From the NCBI RefSeq assembly GCF_008373765.1, contig NZ_VUJW01000001.1:496189-560188 (forward strand): a stretch of DNA of 64,000 nt. The letters are read 5' to 3'. The DNA comes from Nocardioides antri. Lineage in GTDB: Bacteria > Actinomycetota > Actinomycetes > Propionibacteriales > Nocardioidaceae. Both the position numbers and the translations under genes were made by a program. Shown here piece by piece: positions 27,391 through 37,109 of this stretch (position 1 is the first letter of the stretch; the number at the start of each line of letters is the position of its first letter). The notes below the pieces were generated by a model. That model did not search any database. It was not told where the DNA came from and saw only the letters and a program-made list of their open reading frames with translations.

Positions 27391-29313
27391 ATGGCCATCC
27401 TCGACCGGATCACCTCGCCCCGTGACCTGCGGGACCTGTCCGAGGACGATCTGGCGACGGTTGCGAGCGAGATCCGTGACCTGTTGATCCGGACCGTCGC
27501 GACGAACTCGGGCCACCTCGGGCCGAACCTCGGCGTCGTCGAGCTCACCCTGGCGATCCACCGGGTCTTCGACAGCCCGCGCGACCGGGTGGTCTTCGAC
27601 ACGGGCCACCAGGCCTACGTGCACAAGCTCGTGACCGGGCGGGTCGCCGACTTCGGGACGTTGCGCCGTGAGGGCGGGATCAGCGGCTACCCGAGCCAGG
27701 CCGAGTCCGAGCACGACATCGTCGAGAACTCCCACGCGTCCACCGCGCTCAGCTACGCCGACGGGCTCGCGAAGGCCTACGTCATCCGCGGCGAGGACCG
27801 CCACGTCGTCGCGGTGATCGGCGACGGCGCGCTCACCGGCGGCATGGCCTGGGAGGCGCTCAACAACATCGCGATCGCCAAGGACTCCCGGCTCGTCATC
27901 GTCGTCAACGACAACGGCCGCTCCTACACGCCCACGATCGGCGGCCTCGCCACCGCGCTGACCGGCCTGCGCACCAACCCGCGCTACGAGCAGGTGCTCG
28001 ACGTCCTCAAGAAGCGGGTCAACGCGGTCCCGGCGGTCGGCCCGACTGCCTACGACGCGCTGCACGCGGTCAAGAAGGGCCTCAAGGACGCCATCGCCCC
28101 GCAGGGGCTGTTCGAGGACCTCGGCCTCAAGTACGTCGGCCCGGTCGACGGCCACGACAGGTCCGCGATGGAGCACGCCCTCCAGCAGGCGAAGAGGTTC
28201 GGCGGCCCGGTGATCGTGCACGCGATCACCCGGAAGGGCTTCGGCTACGACCCGGCCGAGCGCCACGAGGCCGACCAGTTCCACGCGCCCGGCCCGTTCG
28301 ACGTCCAGACCGGCGCCGAGAAGCCCAAGGGGCTCATCTGGACCGACCACTTCGCCGACCACATCGTCCGCATCGGTGAGCGACGTCCCGACGTGGTCGG
28401 GATGACCGCGGCGATGATGCACCCGGTCGGGCTCGACAAGTTCCAGGCCCGGTTCCCCGACCGGACCTTCGACGTCGGCATCGCCGAGCAGCACGCGGCG
28501 ACGTCCGCGGCCGGCCTCGCGCTCGGCGGCCTGCACCCGGTGTTCGCGGTCTACGCCACCTTCCTCAACCGGGCCTTCGACCAGGTGCTGATGGACGTCG
28601 CGCTGCACAAGTGCGGGGTCACGTTCGTGCTCGACCGGTCCGGGGTCACCGGCGACGACGGCGCCAGCCACAACGGCATGTGGGACATGTCGATCCTCCA
28701 GGTCGTGCCGGGCCTGCGGCTCGCCGCGCCCCGTGACGTGACGCGGATGCGCGAGCAGCTGGACGAGGCGGTCGAGGTCGCCGACGCGCCGACGGTCGTG
28801 CGCTTCCCGAAGGGGCCGCCGCCGGACGACGTCGACGCCATCGACCGGATCGGCGGTGTCGACGTGCTGGCGCGCCACGGCCGCAAGGACGTGCTGGTCG
28901 TCGCCGTCGGCTCGATGGCCGAGGTCGGCGTCGACGTCGCGCAGCGGCTCGGCGCCCAGGGGATCGGCGTCACCGTCGTCGACCCGCGATGGGTCAAACC
29001 GGTCGACCCGGCGCTGCTCGAGCTCGCGGCCGCCCACCGGCTGGTCGTGACGATCGAGGACAACGGCGTCGTGGGCGGCGTCGGTGCGGTCCTCCTCCAG
29101 ACGATGGCCGCGGCCGGCATCGACACGCCGGTGCGGCTGCACGGCATCCCGCAGGAGTTCCTCGGGCATGCGAAGCGCGCCGTCATCCTCGACCGCGTGG
29201 GGCTGTCGGCCCAGGCGATAGCGCTGTCGATCGTGCACGAGATCGCCGGAAGGACGAGCGACGACGAGGCTGCGGCAGGGGACCGGGCGCTCCTCGATGT
29301 CGACGGGAGCTGA
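27391..29313 (+). CDS. dxs: 1-deoxy-D-xylulose-5-phosphate synthase
   Basis: 640 residues; condenses pyruvate and glyceraldehyde-3-phosphate to DXP, the first step of the MEP isoprenoid route. Signatures in order: [20 protein letters not shown] with the substrate His, [18 protein letters not shown] (thiamine diphosphate / Mg2+ motif), [18 protein letters not shown] with the catalytic Glu, and [19 protein letters not shown]. Length is normal. The promoter predicts a leaderless mRNA. The 3' end overlaps the next lipoprotein gene by 17 bases. Confidence 0.96.
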   Translation: MAILDRITSPRDLRDLSEDDLATVASEIRDLLIRTVATNSGHLGPNLGVVELTLAIHRVFDSPRDRVVFDTGHQAYVHKLVTGRVADFGTLRREGGISGYPSQAESEHDIVENSHASTALSYADGLAKAYVIRGEDRHVVAVIGDGALTGGMAWEALNNIAIAKDSRLVIVVNDNGRSYTPTIGGLATALTGLRTNPRYEQVLDVLKKRVNAVPAVGPTAYDALHAVKKGLKDAIAPQGLFEDLGLKYVGPVDGHDRSAMEHALQQAKRFGGPVIVHAITRKGFGYDPAERHEADQFHAPGPFDVQTGAEKPKGLIWTDHFADHIVRIGERRPDVVGMTAAMMHPVGLDKFQARFPDRTFDVGIAEQHAATSAAGLALGGLHPVFAVYATFLNRAFDQVLMDVALHKCGVTFVLDRSGVTGDDGASHNGMWDMSILQVVPGLRLAAPRDVTRMREQLDEAVEVADAPTVVRFPKGPPPDDVDAIDRIGGVDVLARHGRKDVLVVAVGSMAEVGVDVAQRLGAQGIGVTVVDPRWVKPVDPALLELAAAHRLVVTIEDNGVVGGVGAVLLQTMAAAGIDTPVRLHGIPQEFLGHAKRAVILDRVGLSAQAIALSIVHEIAGRTSDDEAAAGDRALLDVDGS

Positions 29314-30556
29314 CCGGTCCCGAAGCCGGATCGTCCCGGCGCTGCTGCTCGCCGCGCTCCTGGCCGGCGTCCTCGCGGCCTGCGGCGACGACTCGCCGGC
29401 TCCCAGCTCCGACCCGGAGGCGGAGGTCGTCGCCGGGATCGAGCGCACCCTCCGCCAGCGGGCTCGAGCGCTGGTCGCGCATGACGAGGCCGGTTTCGAC
29501 CGCACCATCCGGGCACGCGACCCTGAGTTCGTCGCCGAGCAGACGACCTACTTCGACAACCTCGGCCAGCTGCCGCTCGAGATGCTGCGGTTCGACCTGG
29601 CCGCCGACACCGTGGAGCGCGACGGCAAGGCCTACTGGGCCGAGATCACGGTCCGGCTCCAGCTGCAGGGGTACGACGCCACGCCCGTGGTCACCCGCGA
29701 CCGCTGGCGGTTCGCGCCGACCCGCAACGAGCGCCGCTACCTGCTGACCTCGACCACCGACACCGCCTGGGAGAAGAAGACGTCCGGCGCCCAGCCGCAG
29801 CCCTGGGACCTGGGGGAGGTCGAGGTCCGGGAGGGACCGGGCGTGCTCGGGATCTTCGACGCGACCACCGTCGCGACGGCCGAAGCCGTCGTCGCGTCGG
29901 TCTCGGAGGGACGCTTCCAGGTGAAGGCCGTCCTTCCCGGCGACATCGGGGACCCCGGCGGTGTGGTCGTCTACACGCTCGCGGACCCCACCTACGTCGA
30001 GTCGCTGGACTCGCTCCCGGTGAGCGACCCCGACCGCCTCGACGCCGTCACCCTGCCCGTCCCACGCAACGCGGCCGACGCCGGCGGGCCGGTGGCGTCG
30101 TACCGGATCCTGCTCGGCCCCCACGTCCTCGACGAGGACGGTGAGGTGCTCGACCGCCTGGTCCGGCACGAGCTCACCCACGTGGCGCTCGGGGACCACG
30201 CGCGGGGCGTGCCGATGTGGCTCACCGAGGGGCTGGCCGAGTACGTCTCGGTGCGGCCGATCGCCCCTGCGGAGCGGCGCCTGCAGACCGAGGCGCTCAA
30301 CCTGGTCGCCTCCGGCGTCGACGACCTCCCGGCGGACGAGGCGTTCGGAGGGGAGGACGCGGAGGGCTGGTACGCCCTGTCGTGGTGGGTGTGCGAGTAC
30401 ATCGCCGCCACCTACGGCGAGCCGGCCCTCTGGGAGCTCCTCGACGGCCTCGCGAACGGCGCCGACCAGGACGAGGTCATCGGCGACCAGCTGGGCGTCT
30501 CCACCGCCGACCTCCTGCAGGGTGGCGCGGACCTGATGCGGCGCACCTACGGCTGA
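29297..30556 (+). CDS. Lipoprotein with HExxH metallopeptidase motif
   Basis: 419 residues. The N-terminus [20 protein letters not shown] is a lipoprotein signal with lipobox LAAC at residue 29. Residues about 35-170 resemble an NTF2-like domain ([34 protein letters not shown]). The C-terminal half carries [12 protein letters not shown], an HExxH zinc site, with [10 protein letters not shown] about 20 residues on giving a third ligand Glu, as in gluzincin peptidase MA-like proteins. Probably an extracytoplasmic zinc peptidase; substrate unknown. The ATG lies inside dxs, so translation is coupled. Confidence 0.8.
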   Translation: MSTGADRSRSRIVPALLLAALLAGVLAACGDDSPAPSSDPEAEVVAGIERTLRQRARALVAHDEAGFDRTIRARDPEFVAEQTTYFDNLGQLPLEMLRFDLAADTVERDGKAYWAEITVRLQLQGYDATPVVTRDRWRFAPTRNERRYLLTSTTDTAWEKKTSGAQPQPWDLGEVEVREGPGVLGIFDATTVATAEAVVASVSEGRFQVKAVLPGDIGDPGGVVVYTLADPTYVESLDSLPVSDPDRLDAVTLPVPRNAADAGGPVASYRILLGPHVLDEDGEVLDRLVRHELTHVALGDHARGVPMWLTEGLAEYVSVRPIAPAERRLQTEALNLVASGVDDLPADEAFGGEDAEGWYALSWWVCEYIAATYGEPALWELLDGLANGADQDEVIGDQLGVSTADLLQGGADLMRRTYG

Positions 30557-30560
30557 TCAG

Positions 30561-30566
30561 TATCGT
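30561..30566 (+). promoter_or_regulatory. -10 element for leaderless PAC2 transcript
   Basis: TATCGT six bases before the GTG at 30573. Confidence 0.5.
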
Positions 30567-30572
30567 TCTGTT

Positions 30573-31529
30573 GTGACCTCCCCACCGCGCCTCGTGCACA
30601 TCGTCGACGACGTGCCCGAGCTGGCGGGGGTCGAGGAGCTGCGGATGGTCGTCGCGCTCGACGGCTTCCTCGACGCGGGCAACGCCGGCGCCATCGCCTG
30701 CCGGCACCTGGCGGCCGAGGGCAGCGGTGTCGGGGTCGGTGCCGGTGGCGGGGTGGTCGTCGCCACGTTCGACGTCGACCAGCTCCACGACTACCGCGCC
30801 CGCAGACCTCCGATGTCGTTCGTGCGCGACCACTACGAGGCCTACGACGCCCCGCGGCTCGTGGTCCGGCTGCTCCACGACACCGGCGGCACGCCGTACC
30901 TCCTCCTCCACGGGCCCGAGCCCGATACCCGCTGGGAGGCCTTCTGCCGCGGCGTGCTCGAGGTCATCGAGCGGTTCTCGGTGACCCTCGTCGTCGGCAT
31001 GGGCTCGGTGCCGATGGCGGTGCCGCACACCCGGCCGATCGCGATCACCCACCACGCCAACAACCCCGAGCTGCTGACCGGCACGAGCCCGTGGCGCGGC
31101 GAGCTGCGGATCCCGAGCAGCGCCCAGGCGCTCCTCGAGCTGCGCCTGGGGGAGTGGGGCCACGACGCGCTCGGGTTCGTCGCGCACGTGCCCCACTACC
31201 TCGCCCAGCTCGACTACCCGCGCGCCTCGCACGCCCTGCTCGAGCAGGTCGAGCTCGCGGCCCGGCTGACGATCGACCTCAGCGACCTCGGCATCCTGGC
31301 CGAGGAGCGCGAGGAGGAGATCGCTCGCTACCTCGCCGCCAACAGCGAGGTCGGTGACGTGGTGGCCGCGCTCGAGCAGCAGTACGACGCGTTCGCCCGT
31401 GCCGAGGAGAGCGGCTCCAGCCTCCTCGCGGAGGACCAGCCGCTGCCGACGGGCGAGGAGATCGGGCAGCAGTTCGAGCAGTTCCTGGCCGGCCTGGAAC
31501 GGCCCGACGAGACCGGAGGTGGGGCATGA
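30573..31529 (+). CDS. PAC2 family protein
   Basis: 318 residues. The N-terminal 220 residues show the PAC2 fold (MVVALDGFLDAGNAGAIACR, VVVGMGSVPMAVPHTRP-like segment, ITHHANNPELL). PAC2 proteins relate to eukaryotic proteasome assembly chaperone 2; actinobacteria carry them alongside a 20S proteasome, but a chaperone role is not proven here. The C-terminal 80 residues are acidic and helical. It overlaps the thioesterase gene by four bases (ATGA). Confidence 0.85.
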   Translation: MTSPPRLVHIVDDVPELAGVEELRMVVALDGFLDAGNAGAIACRHLAAEGSGVGVGAGGGVVVATFDVDQLHDYRARRPPMSFVRDHYEAYDAPRLVVRLLHDTGGTPYLLLHGPEPDTRWEAFCRGVLEVIERFSVTLVVGMGSVPMAVPHTRPIAITHHANNPELLTGTSPWRGELRIPSSAQALLELRLGEWGHDALGFVAHVPHYLAQLDYPRASHALLEQVELAARLTIDLSDLGILAEEREEEIARYLAANSEVGDVVAALEQQYDAFARAEESGSSLLAEDQPLPTGEEIGQQFEQFLAGLERPDETGGGA

Positions 31530-32410
31530 CCCAGGAGGCCGCGCCGGAGACGGCGCCCGACGGCGACGAGGCGACCCGCCAGTTGGTGTCGCTGCTCGAC
31601 CTCGAGCAGCTCGACCTCGACCTCTACCGGGGCAAGCAGCCGGAGAGCGTGCGGCAGCGGGTCTACGGCGGTCAGGTCGCCGCCCAGGCGCTGATCGCCG
31701 CCTCCCGGTCGGTGGGTCCGGACTTCCACGTGCACTCGCTGCACTCGTACTTCCTGCTGCCCGGCGACTACAACGTGCCGATCATCTACGACGTCGAGCG
31801 GATCCGCGACGGGAAGTCGTTCGCCACCCGCCGGGTGCTCGCGCGCCAGCACGGCCGGCCGATCTACTACCAGTCGCTCAACTTCCAGCGTGCCGAGGAG
31901 GGCCTCGAGCACCAGGACGTGATGCCGGAGGTCAAGGCGCCGGACGAGGGCCTCAACCTGCTGGACCTCATGGAGGAGCGCGGCTCCGACGACGGGCTCG
32001 GCAAGGAGTGGGCCGCCCTCGACGTGCGGTGGCTCGGCAACTCGCGCCACGGCCTCGAGCCCGACCCGATGCACCCCTCGAAGACCCAGCTCTGGATCAA
32101 GATCGGCGGGCGTCTCTCCGACGACCCCCTCGAGCACCTCGCGGCGTTCACCTACGCCAGCGACGTCTCGCTGCTCGGGGCCGCGCTCGCGGCGCACGAG
32201 GCCGACCCGACCACGGTCCAGATGGCGTCCCTCGACCACACCATCTGGTTCCACCGGCCGTTCCGGGCCGACGAGTGGTGGCTCTACGACCAGTGGTCCC
32301 CGTCGGCCGGCGGCGCGCGCGGGCTCGCGCTCGGCCGGGTCTTCACCGAGCACGGGACGCTCGTCGCAACGACCGCCCAGGAGGGCCTGATCCGCCTTCG
32401 CACCCGCTGA
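31526..32410 (+). CDS. tesB: Acyl-CoA thioesterase II
   Basis: 294 residues, a double-hotdog thioesterase that hydrolyses acyl-CoA to fatty acid and CoA. Conserved features: RVYGGQVAAQALIAA near the N-terminus, LHSYFLLPGD, and the catalytic trio positions in YASDVSLLG (Asp), SLDHTIWFHRPF (Thr) and TTAQEGLIRLR (Gln). Length fits E. coli TesB. Coupled to the PAC2 gene; a strong bidirectional terminator follows. Confidence 0.93.
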   Translation: MTQEAAPETAPDGDEATRQLVSLLDLEQLDLDLYRGKQPESVRQRVYGGQVAAQALIAASRSVGPDFHVHSLHSYFLLPGDYNVPIIYDVERIRDGKSFATRRVLARQHGRPIYYQSLNFQRAEEGLEHQDVMPEVKAPDEGLNLLDLMEERGSDDGLGKEWAALDVRWLGNSRHGLEPDPMHPSKTQLWIKIGGRLSDDPLEHLAAFTYASDVSLLGAALAAHEADPTTVQMASLDHTIWFHRPFRADEWWLYDQWSPSAGGARGLALGRVFTEHGTLVATTAQEGLIRLRTR

Positions 32411-32428
32411 GCGGTCGTCCCTGAACGA

Positions 32429-32472
32429 ACGCACAACGACCCGGCTCGTCGGAACGAGCCGGGTCGATGCGT
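32429..32472. terminator. Bidirectional terminator between tesB and htdX
   Basis: Arms CGACCCGGCTCGT / ACGAGCCGGGTCG with a short loop, extended by ACGCA / TGCGT outside. It serves the convergent tesB and htdX genes. Confidence 0.88.
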
Positions 32473-32483
32473 CTGCGGATCGG

Positions 32484-33371
32484 TCAGAGCGCCGTTGTAC
32501 GTCCCACCAGGTGAGGGGCACCCGACTTCGGGTTCACCAGGGTGAAGTCCCAGCCGGTCGGGTTGGCCTCGGCGCCGAAGCGGGCCTTGCCGGGCAGGAA
32601 GATCGGCTTCTTGAACGCGACCTCCACGGTGACCTTGTCGGGCAGGCGGTTCTCCAGCGCCGCGATGCAGCGGGCCTTGCTCCACATCCCGTGGGCGATG
32701 TGCCGCGGGAAGCCGAGCGCCTTGGCGGTCAGCGGGTAGAGGTGGATGGGGTTCCGGTCGCCGGAGACCGCGCCGTAGGTGCGGCCGATGTTCTCCGGGA
32801 TGCTCCAGACCGGGCCCTTCGCCTCGACCGCGGTGAACGACCTGCCGGGGTCGCCGCTCTCCTTGTCACCCTTGCCGACCCGGAGGTACGTCGACACCGA
32901 CTCCCACACGACCTCGCCGCCGACGGTGGCGGTCACGTTCATGTCCCACGCGCGGCCCTTCGTGCTGGTCCGCAGGTTGTCGGCCGTGAGTGACAGCGAC
33001 ACGGTCTCGCCGATCGCCACCGGACGGTGCTGGGTGATGGAGTTCTCCAGGTGCACCGAGCCGATCGCGGGGAACGGGAAGCTCGCGTCGGTCATCAGCG
33101 CCATGTGGAGCGGGAACGCCAGCATGTGCAGGTAGGGAACCGGCGCCACGTCCTTCTTCGGGAACCCGCAGACCGCCGCGTAGCGGTCGACCTCGGCCCG
33201 GGTGACGGTGACGTCCACACGCCGGAGCTCGAGGGCCGGGAGCTCGCTGCCGGTCTTCTTCACGCCGGGCAGCAGGTTGACACCGGGGAGGGCGGGGAGG
33301 GCGGCCTTGACCATCGTGCCGACGCCGCCGCCTCCCTCGACGAGACGCACGTCCTGTGCATTCTCAGCCAT
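32484..33371 (-). CDS. htdX: MaoC-type 3-hydroxyacyl-thioester dehydratase (HtdX-like)
   Basis: 295 residues. Double-hotdog protein with the C-terminal MaoC hydratase motif: YGAVSGDRNPIHLYPLTAKALGFPRHIAHGMW contains the catalytic Asp and His. Dehydrates (R)-3-hydroxyacyl thioesters. Gene order htdX-fabG4 beside fadA2 is the same as Rv0241c-Rv0242c-Rv0243 of M. tuberculosis, which supports the name. One base separates it from fabG4, so they are cotranscribed. Works with the reductase and thiolase in fatty acid elongation or breakdown. Confidence 0.9.
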   Translation of the reverse strand: MAENAQDVRLVEGGGGVGTMVKAALPALPGVNLLPGVKKTGSELPALELRRVDVTVTRAEVDRYAAVCGFPKKDVAPVPYLHMLAFPLHMALMTDASFPFPAIGSVHLENSITQHRPVAIGETVSLSLTADNLRTSTKGRAWDMNVTATVGGEVVWESVSTYLRVGKGDKESGDPGRSFTAVEAKGPVWSIPENIGRTYGAVSGDRNPIHLYPLTAKALGFPRHIAHGMWSKARCIAALENRLPDKVTVEVAFKKPIFLPGKARFGAEANPTGWDFTLVNPKSGAPHLVGRTTAL

Positions 33372-33372
33372 G

Positions 33373-34719
33373 TCAGGCGCCCAGCATCATCTGGCCGCAG
33401 ACCCGGACCACGTTGCCGTTGACCAGGCTGGAGGCCGGGTTGGCGTACCAGGCGATGGTCTCGGCCACGTCGATCGGCAGGCCGCCCTGCGCCATCGCGT
33501 TGAGGCGCTGGCCGACCTCGCGGGTCGCGAACGGGACGGCGGCGGTCATCTGGGTGATGATGAAGCCCGGCGCGACGGCGTTGATCGTGATGCCGTCCGC
33601 GAGCTCGTCGGCGAGCGAGTCGACGAGACCGATGACGCCGGCCTTCGAGGCGGCGTAGTTGGTCTGGCCGACGTTGCCGGCGATGCCGGCGATGCTCGCC
33701 ACGCCGATGATCGATCCACCCGCGTTGATGACGCCCTGGTCGAGCAGCTCCCGGGTGATCCGCTCGGGAGCGGTCAGGTTGACGCCCAGGACCTGCGCCC
33801 AGCGGTCGCCCTTGTCGTTGGGCGACATGTTGGCGAGCTTGCGGTCGCGGGTGATGCCGGCGTTGTGCACGACCACGTCGACGCCGCCGTGCTTCTCGGT
33901 GAGGTGGTGCGCGATCCGCTGCGGGGCGTCGTCGCCGCTGATGTCGAGGGTCAGCCAGTCGCCGTCGAGCTCCTTCATGAGCGCCTGGAGCTCGCTCGCC
34001 GCCTGCGGCACGTCGAGGCCGACGACCTTCGCACCGTCACGGTGCAGGGTGCGGGCGATCGACTCGCCGATGCCCCGGCTGGCTCCGGTGACGAGCGCGA
34101 CCTTGCCGGCGAGCGGCTGGGTCTGGTCGGCGACCTCGGTCACCTCGGCCTTGCCGTGCACACCGATCCGGACGACCTGGCCGGACACGTAGGCCGACTT
34201 GGGGGAGAGGAGGAAGCCGAGCGTGCTGCTCACGCCGGCCTCGGCGCCCTCGGCGACGTAGACCAGCTGGACGGTGCCGCCCTTGCCGATCTCCTTGCCG
34301 AGGCTGCGGGTGAAGCCCTCGAGCGCGCGCTGCGCGACGCGCTCCGGGCCCTTGACCAGCTCGGGCGGGGTGCCGATGACGACCACGCGGGGGCAGTCCT
34401 CGAGGCTGCGAAGCAGGGGGGTGAAGAAGTCCCGCAGCGCGACCAACTCGGTGGAGTCCTTGAGGCCGGTCGCGTCGAACACCAGACCCTTGAAGCGCTG
34501 GCTCTCGCCCGCAGTGGTGGCGGACGCGATGCCGAGCACGTCGAGCAGACCGGGCAGCGACTCGGCCAGCCGACCGGTGCCGCCGACGAGGACGGTCCCG
34601 TCCACCAGCGGGTCGCCGGCCTCGTAGCGCTCGAGCTTGGTCGGGTTGGGGAGCCCGAGGTTCTTGACCAGCAGCTTGCCGATCGGGGACGAGACGAAGC
34701 CCTGGTACTTGTCGCTCAT
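33373..34719 (-). CDS. fabG4: High-molecular-weight 3-oxoacyl-(ACP/CoA) reductase FabG4
   Basis: 448 residues, about twice a normal FabG. The N-terminal 200 residues form a flavodoxin-like domain without catalytic residues. The C-terminal half is a classical SDR with TGASRGIGESIA, NAGITRDR, a catalytic Ser in IIGVASIAG and the YAASK pair. This two-domain plan is diagnostic of FabG4, which reduces 3-oxoacyl-CoA with NADH. The ATG at 34719 fits family N-termini. It heads an operon with htdX and is divergent from fadA2; the gap contains a TetR-type operator. Confidence 0.92.
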   Translation of the reverse strand: MSDKYQGFVSSPIGKLLVKNLGLPNPTKLERYEAGDPLVDGTVLVGGTGRLAESLPGLLDVLGIASATTAGESQRFKGLVFDATGLKDSTELVALRDFFTPLLRSLEDCPRVVVIGTPPELVKGPERVAQRALEGFTRSLGKEIGKGGTVQLVYVAEGAEAGVSSTLGFLLSPKSAYVSGQVVRIGVHGKAEVTEVADQTQPLAGKVALVTGASRGIGESIARTLHRDGAKVVGLDVPQAASELQALMKELDGDWLTLDISGDDAPQRIAHHLTEKHGGVDVVVHNAGITRDRKLANMSPNDKGDRWAQVLGVNLTAPERITRELLDQGVINAGGSIIGVASIAGIAGNVGQTNYAASKAGVIGLVDSLADELADGITINAVAPGFIITQMTAAVPFATREVGQRLNAMAQGGLPIDVAETIAWYANPASSLVNGNVVRVCGQMMLGA

Positions 34720-34840
34720 GATGAGGTGTGCCTCCACGGGTGAGGTCGGCGCCCGCCTGGTCTGTAGCTCTGCTGCAGGGCCACGCGGGCGCGTCGGATC
34801 GAGGTCCACGGGCCGAGCCCGCTCCCTGCGTATGTAACAG

Positions 34841-34862
34841 GATGTGTAACTCTGAGTCCACA
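34841..34862. promoter_or_regulatory. Putative TetR operator between fabG4 and fadA2
   Basis: GATGTGTAACTCTGAGT, matching 15 of 17 bases of GATGTGCAACTCGGAGT in front of the tetR gene at 36295. Only the left half is well conserved; the right half decays after GAGT. The location suits control of both divergent genes. Confidence 0.6.
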
Positions 34863-34922
34863 TTTCGTGATCTGGCCCTCAAACGGTTCTCTCGCGGGGC
34901 CTGAAGCCTGAGGATAGGAAAC

Positions 34923-36215
34923 ATGGCTGACTCTGCTAATCCTTCGGTACGCCGCGCTGCGGTCGTCGGCGGTAACCGCATCCCCTTCGCCCGCTCCAAC
35001 GGCGCGTACTCCACCGCCTCAAACCAGGAGATGCTGACCGCCGCCCTCGACGGCCTGGTGGCGCGCTTCGGGCTTGAGGGCGAGCGCATCGGCGAGGTCG
35101 CCGGCGGCGCCGTGCTCAAGCACAGCCGCGACTTCAACCTGGTTCGCGAGTCCGTGCTCGGCACCAAGCTCGCGCCCGACACCGCAGCCGTCGACCTCCA
35201 GCAGGCCTGCGGCACGGGCCTCCAGGCGATCAACTACATCGCCAACAAGATCAAGCTGGGCCAGCTCGACTCCGGCATCGGCGGCGGCGTGGACACCACG
35301 TCCGACGCGCCGATCGCGATCTCGGAGAAGCTCCGCAAGAAGCTGATCCAGCTCAACAACGCCCGTTCGATGAAGGACCGGCTCGCGGTGCTGGCCACGA
35401 CCCGCCCCGGCGACATCGGCCTCGCGATCCCCTCCAACGGGGAGCCGCGCACGAAGCTGTCGATGGGTGACCACCAGGCGCTCACCGCCCTGGAGTGGCA
35501 GATCACCCGCGAGGCCCAGGACGAGCTCGCGGTCACGTCGCACCACAACCTCGCCAGGTCCTACGACGAGGGCTGGCAGGACGACCTGGTCACGCCGTTC
35601 CGCGGGCTCGAGCGCGACAACAACCTGCGCGCCGACTCCTCGCTGGAGAAGCTCGCCAAGCTCAAGCCGGTCTTCGGCAAGGGTGAGGCTGCCACCATGA
35701 CCGCCGGCAACTCCACGCCCCTGACCGACGGTGCGTCCGCCGTGCTCCTCGCCTCCGAGGAGTGGGCGGAGGAGCACGGGCTGGCTCCGCTGGCCTACTT
35801 CGTCGACTCCGAGGTCGCCGCGGTCGACTTCGTCAACGGCCACGAGGGCCTGCTGATGGCGCCGGCCTACGCCGTGCCGCGGATGCTGGCCCGCCACGGC
35901 CTGACGCTGCAGGACTTCGACTTCTACGAGATCCACGAGGCCTTCGCCTCGCAGGTTCTGTCGACCCTCGCCGCGTGGGAGAGCCCGGTGTTCTGCAAGG
36001 AGCGGCTCGGCCTCGACGCGCCGCTCGGCTCGATCGACCGCAGCAAGCTCAACGTCAAGGGCTCCTCGCTCGCCGCGGGCCACCCGTTCGCGGCGACCGG
36101 CGGCCGCATCGTCGCGAACACCGCCAAGCTGCTCGCCGAGAAGGGCTCCGGCCGCGCGCTGATCTCGGTGTGCGCCGCCGGTGGCCAGGGCGTCGTCGCC
36201 ATCATGGAGCGCTGA
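34923..36215 (+). CDS. fadA2: Acetyl-CoA acetyltransferase / 3-ketoacyl-CoA thiolase FadA2
   Basis: 430 residues. Thiolase with nucleophilic Cys in LQQACGTGLQA, the conserved His in LAAGHPFAATG and the second catalytic Cys in SVCAAGGQG. Cleaves 3-ketoacyl-CoA to acetyl-CoA and shortened acyl-CoA. Start MADSANPSVRRAAVVGGNRI; AGGA upstream is a ribosome site. Together with fabG4 and htdX it supplies three core beta-oxidation type steps. Confidence 0.93.
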   Translation: MADSANPSVRRAAVVGGNRIPFARSNGAYSTASNQEMLTAALDGLVARFGLEGERIGEVAGGAVLKHSRDFNLVRESVLGTKLAPDTAAVDLQQACGTGLQAINYIANKIKLGQLDSGIGGGVDTTSDAPIAISEKLRKKLIQLNNARSMKDRLAVLATTRPGDIGLAIPSNGEPRTKLSMGDHQALTALEWQITREAQDELAVTSHHNLARSYDEGWQDDLVTPFRGLERDNNLRADSSLEKLAKLKPVFGKGEAATMTAGNSTPLTDGASAVLLASEEWAEEHGLAPLAYFVDSEVAAVDFVNGHEGLLMAPAYAVPRMLARHGLTLQDFDFYEIHEAFASQVLSTLAAWESPVFCKERLGLDAPLGSIDRSKLNVKGSSLAAGHPFAATGGRIVANTAKLLAEKGSGRALISVCAAGGQGVVAIMER

Positions 36216-36235
36216 CCCCCAGCACCGTCGTACGA

Positions 36236-36274
36236 CGCACAGGCCCGCCCGGTGATCCGGGCGGGCCTGTTGCG
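36236..36274. terminator. Bidirectional terminator between fadA2 and tetR
   Basis: Perfect 14-base arms (ACAGGCCCGCCCGG) around TGAT, flanked by CGCA / TGCG. Serves convergent fadA2 and tetR. Confidence 0.88.
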
Positions 36275-36294
36275 TTGGATCGCTCGTCGCGACC

Positions 36295-36996
36295 TCAGGG
36301 GACGCGGGCGGGCTGCGCGACCAGCGCGAGCGCGGACGACACGACGTAGACGCGGACCTGGTCGGCCGAGAGCTCGGAGACCGTCGGGATCCCTGGCGCC
36401 GTCTCGGTCACGAGGATCCCGAGCCGTGCGAGCTGGAGGGCGCCGAGACCGCTGGCGTACATGGTGTTGGCGACGATGGCCGGGTCGCCGGCAAGGGTGA
36501 AGTCGCCGGACCCGATGCCGTCGGACAGCACCTGCGACAGGATCGTCATGCACGAGGTGATGCCGCGACCGAGGCGGAACATCGCCCCCTCCGACACCTC
36601 GTCGAGGAGCTCGTCGCCCGGGCGGACCATCAGCGCGAGCGCGCAGTCGACGAACGCCGGATGCGCGACGCCGTAGTCGAAGAACGCGCCCACGACGGCA
36701 GCGAGCCGGGTCGGGGCGTCCTCACTCGTGCCCGCCGCCTCCAGCATCGCGTCGTGGAGCTCGTCGAGGTAGCCCACCAGGGTCAGGGCGAAGAGCTCTT
36801 CCTTGCCGGTGAAGTGGCGGTAGACGATCGCCCGGTTGATGCCGACCGCGGTCGCGATCTCCTCGATCTGGACGTCGCGCACGCCGCGGGAGTCGAACAG
36901 CTCCCGCGTCGCCGCGATGATCTGCTCCTTGCGGGCACGACGCCGGGCTGCCGCCGCCCTGCGGCGGCCGTCGACCTGCGGTGCACCTGTCGTCAT
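36295..36996 (-). CDS. TetR-family regulator, probable controller of the fadA2/fabG4 genes
   Basis: 233 residues. The N-terminal TetR helix-turn-helix is clear: KEQIIAATRELFDSRGV, then VQIEEIATAVGINRAIVYRHF. A basic tail of about 20 residues precedes it. The C-terminal ligand domain is about 150 residues, ligand unknown; an acyl-CoA is a reasonable guess from the neighbours. The ATG follows TACAGT by six bases (leaderless). A perfect palindrome immediately upstream and a near copy in the fabG4/fadA2 gap suggest autoregulation and control of that regulon. Confidence 0.88.
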   Translation of the reverse strand: MTTGAPQVDGRRRAAAARRRARKEQIIAATRELFDSRGVRDVQIEEIATAVGINRAIVYRHFTGKEELFALTLVGYLDELHDAMLEAAGTSEDAPTRLAAVVGAFFDYGVAHPAFVDCALALMVRPGDELLDEVSEGAMFRLGRGITSCMTILSQVLSDGIGSGDFTLAGDPAIVANTMYASGLGALQLARLGILVTETAPGIPTVSELSADQVRVYVVSSALALVAQPARVP

Positions 36997-37002
36997 GGGC
37001 AA

Positions 37003-37033
37003 ACTGTACGAGATGTGCAACTCGGAGTTGCAC
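37003..37033 (-). promoter_or_regulatory. tetR promoter with palindromic operator
   Basis: Perfect palindrome GTGCAACTCGGAGTTGCAC (37015-37033) sits directly upstream of the minus-strand -10 TACAGT (37003-37008), which lies six bases before the ATG. Operator over the -35 region implies repression by autoregulation. Confidence 0.75.
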
Positions 37034-37109
37034 GAGTGTGACGATTGCGACTCCCGGCCGACGCCCACCTGGTCCAGAACCAAGTGGGCGCCGCGCGTAC
37101 CAGCCGCGG

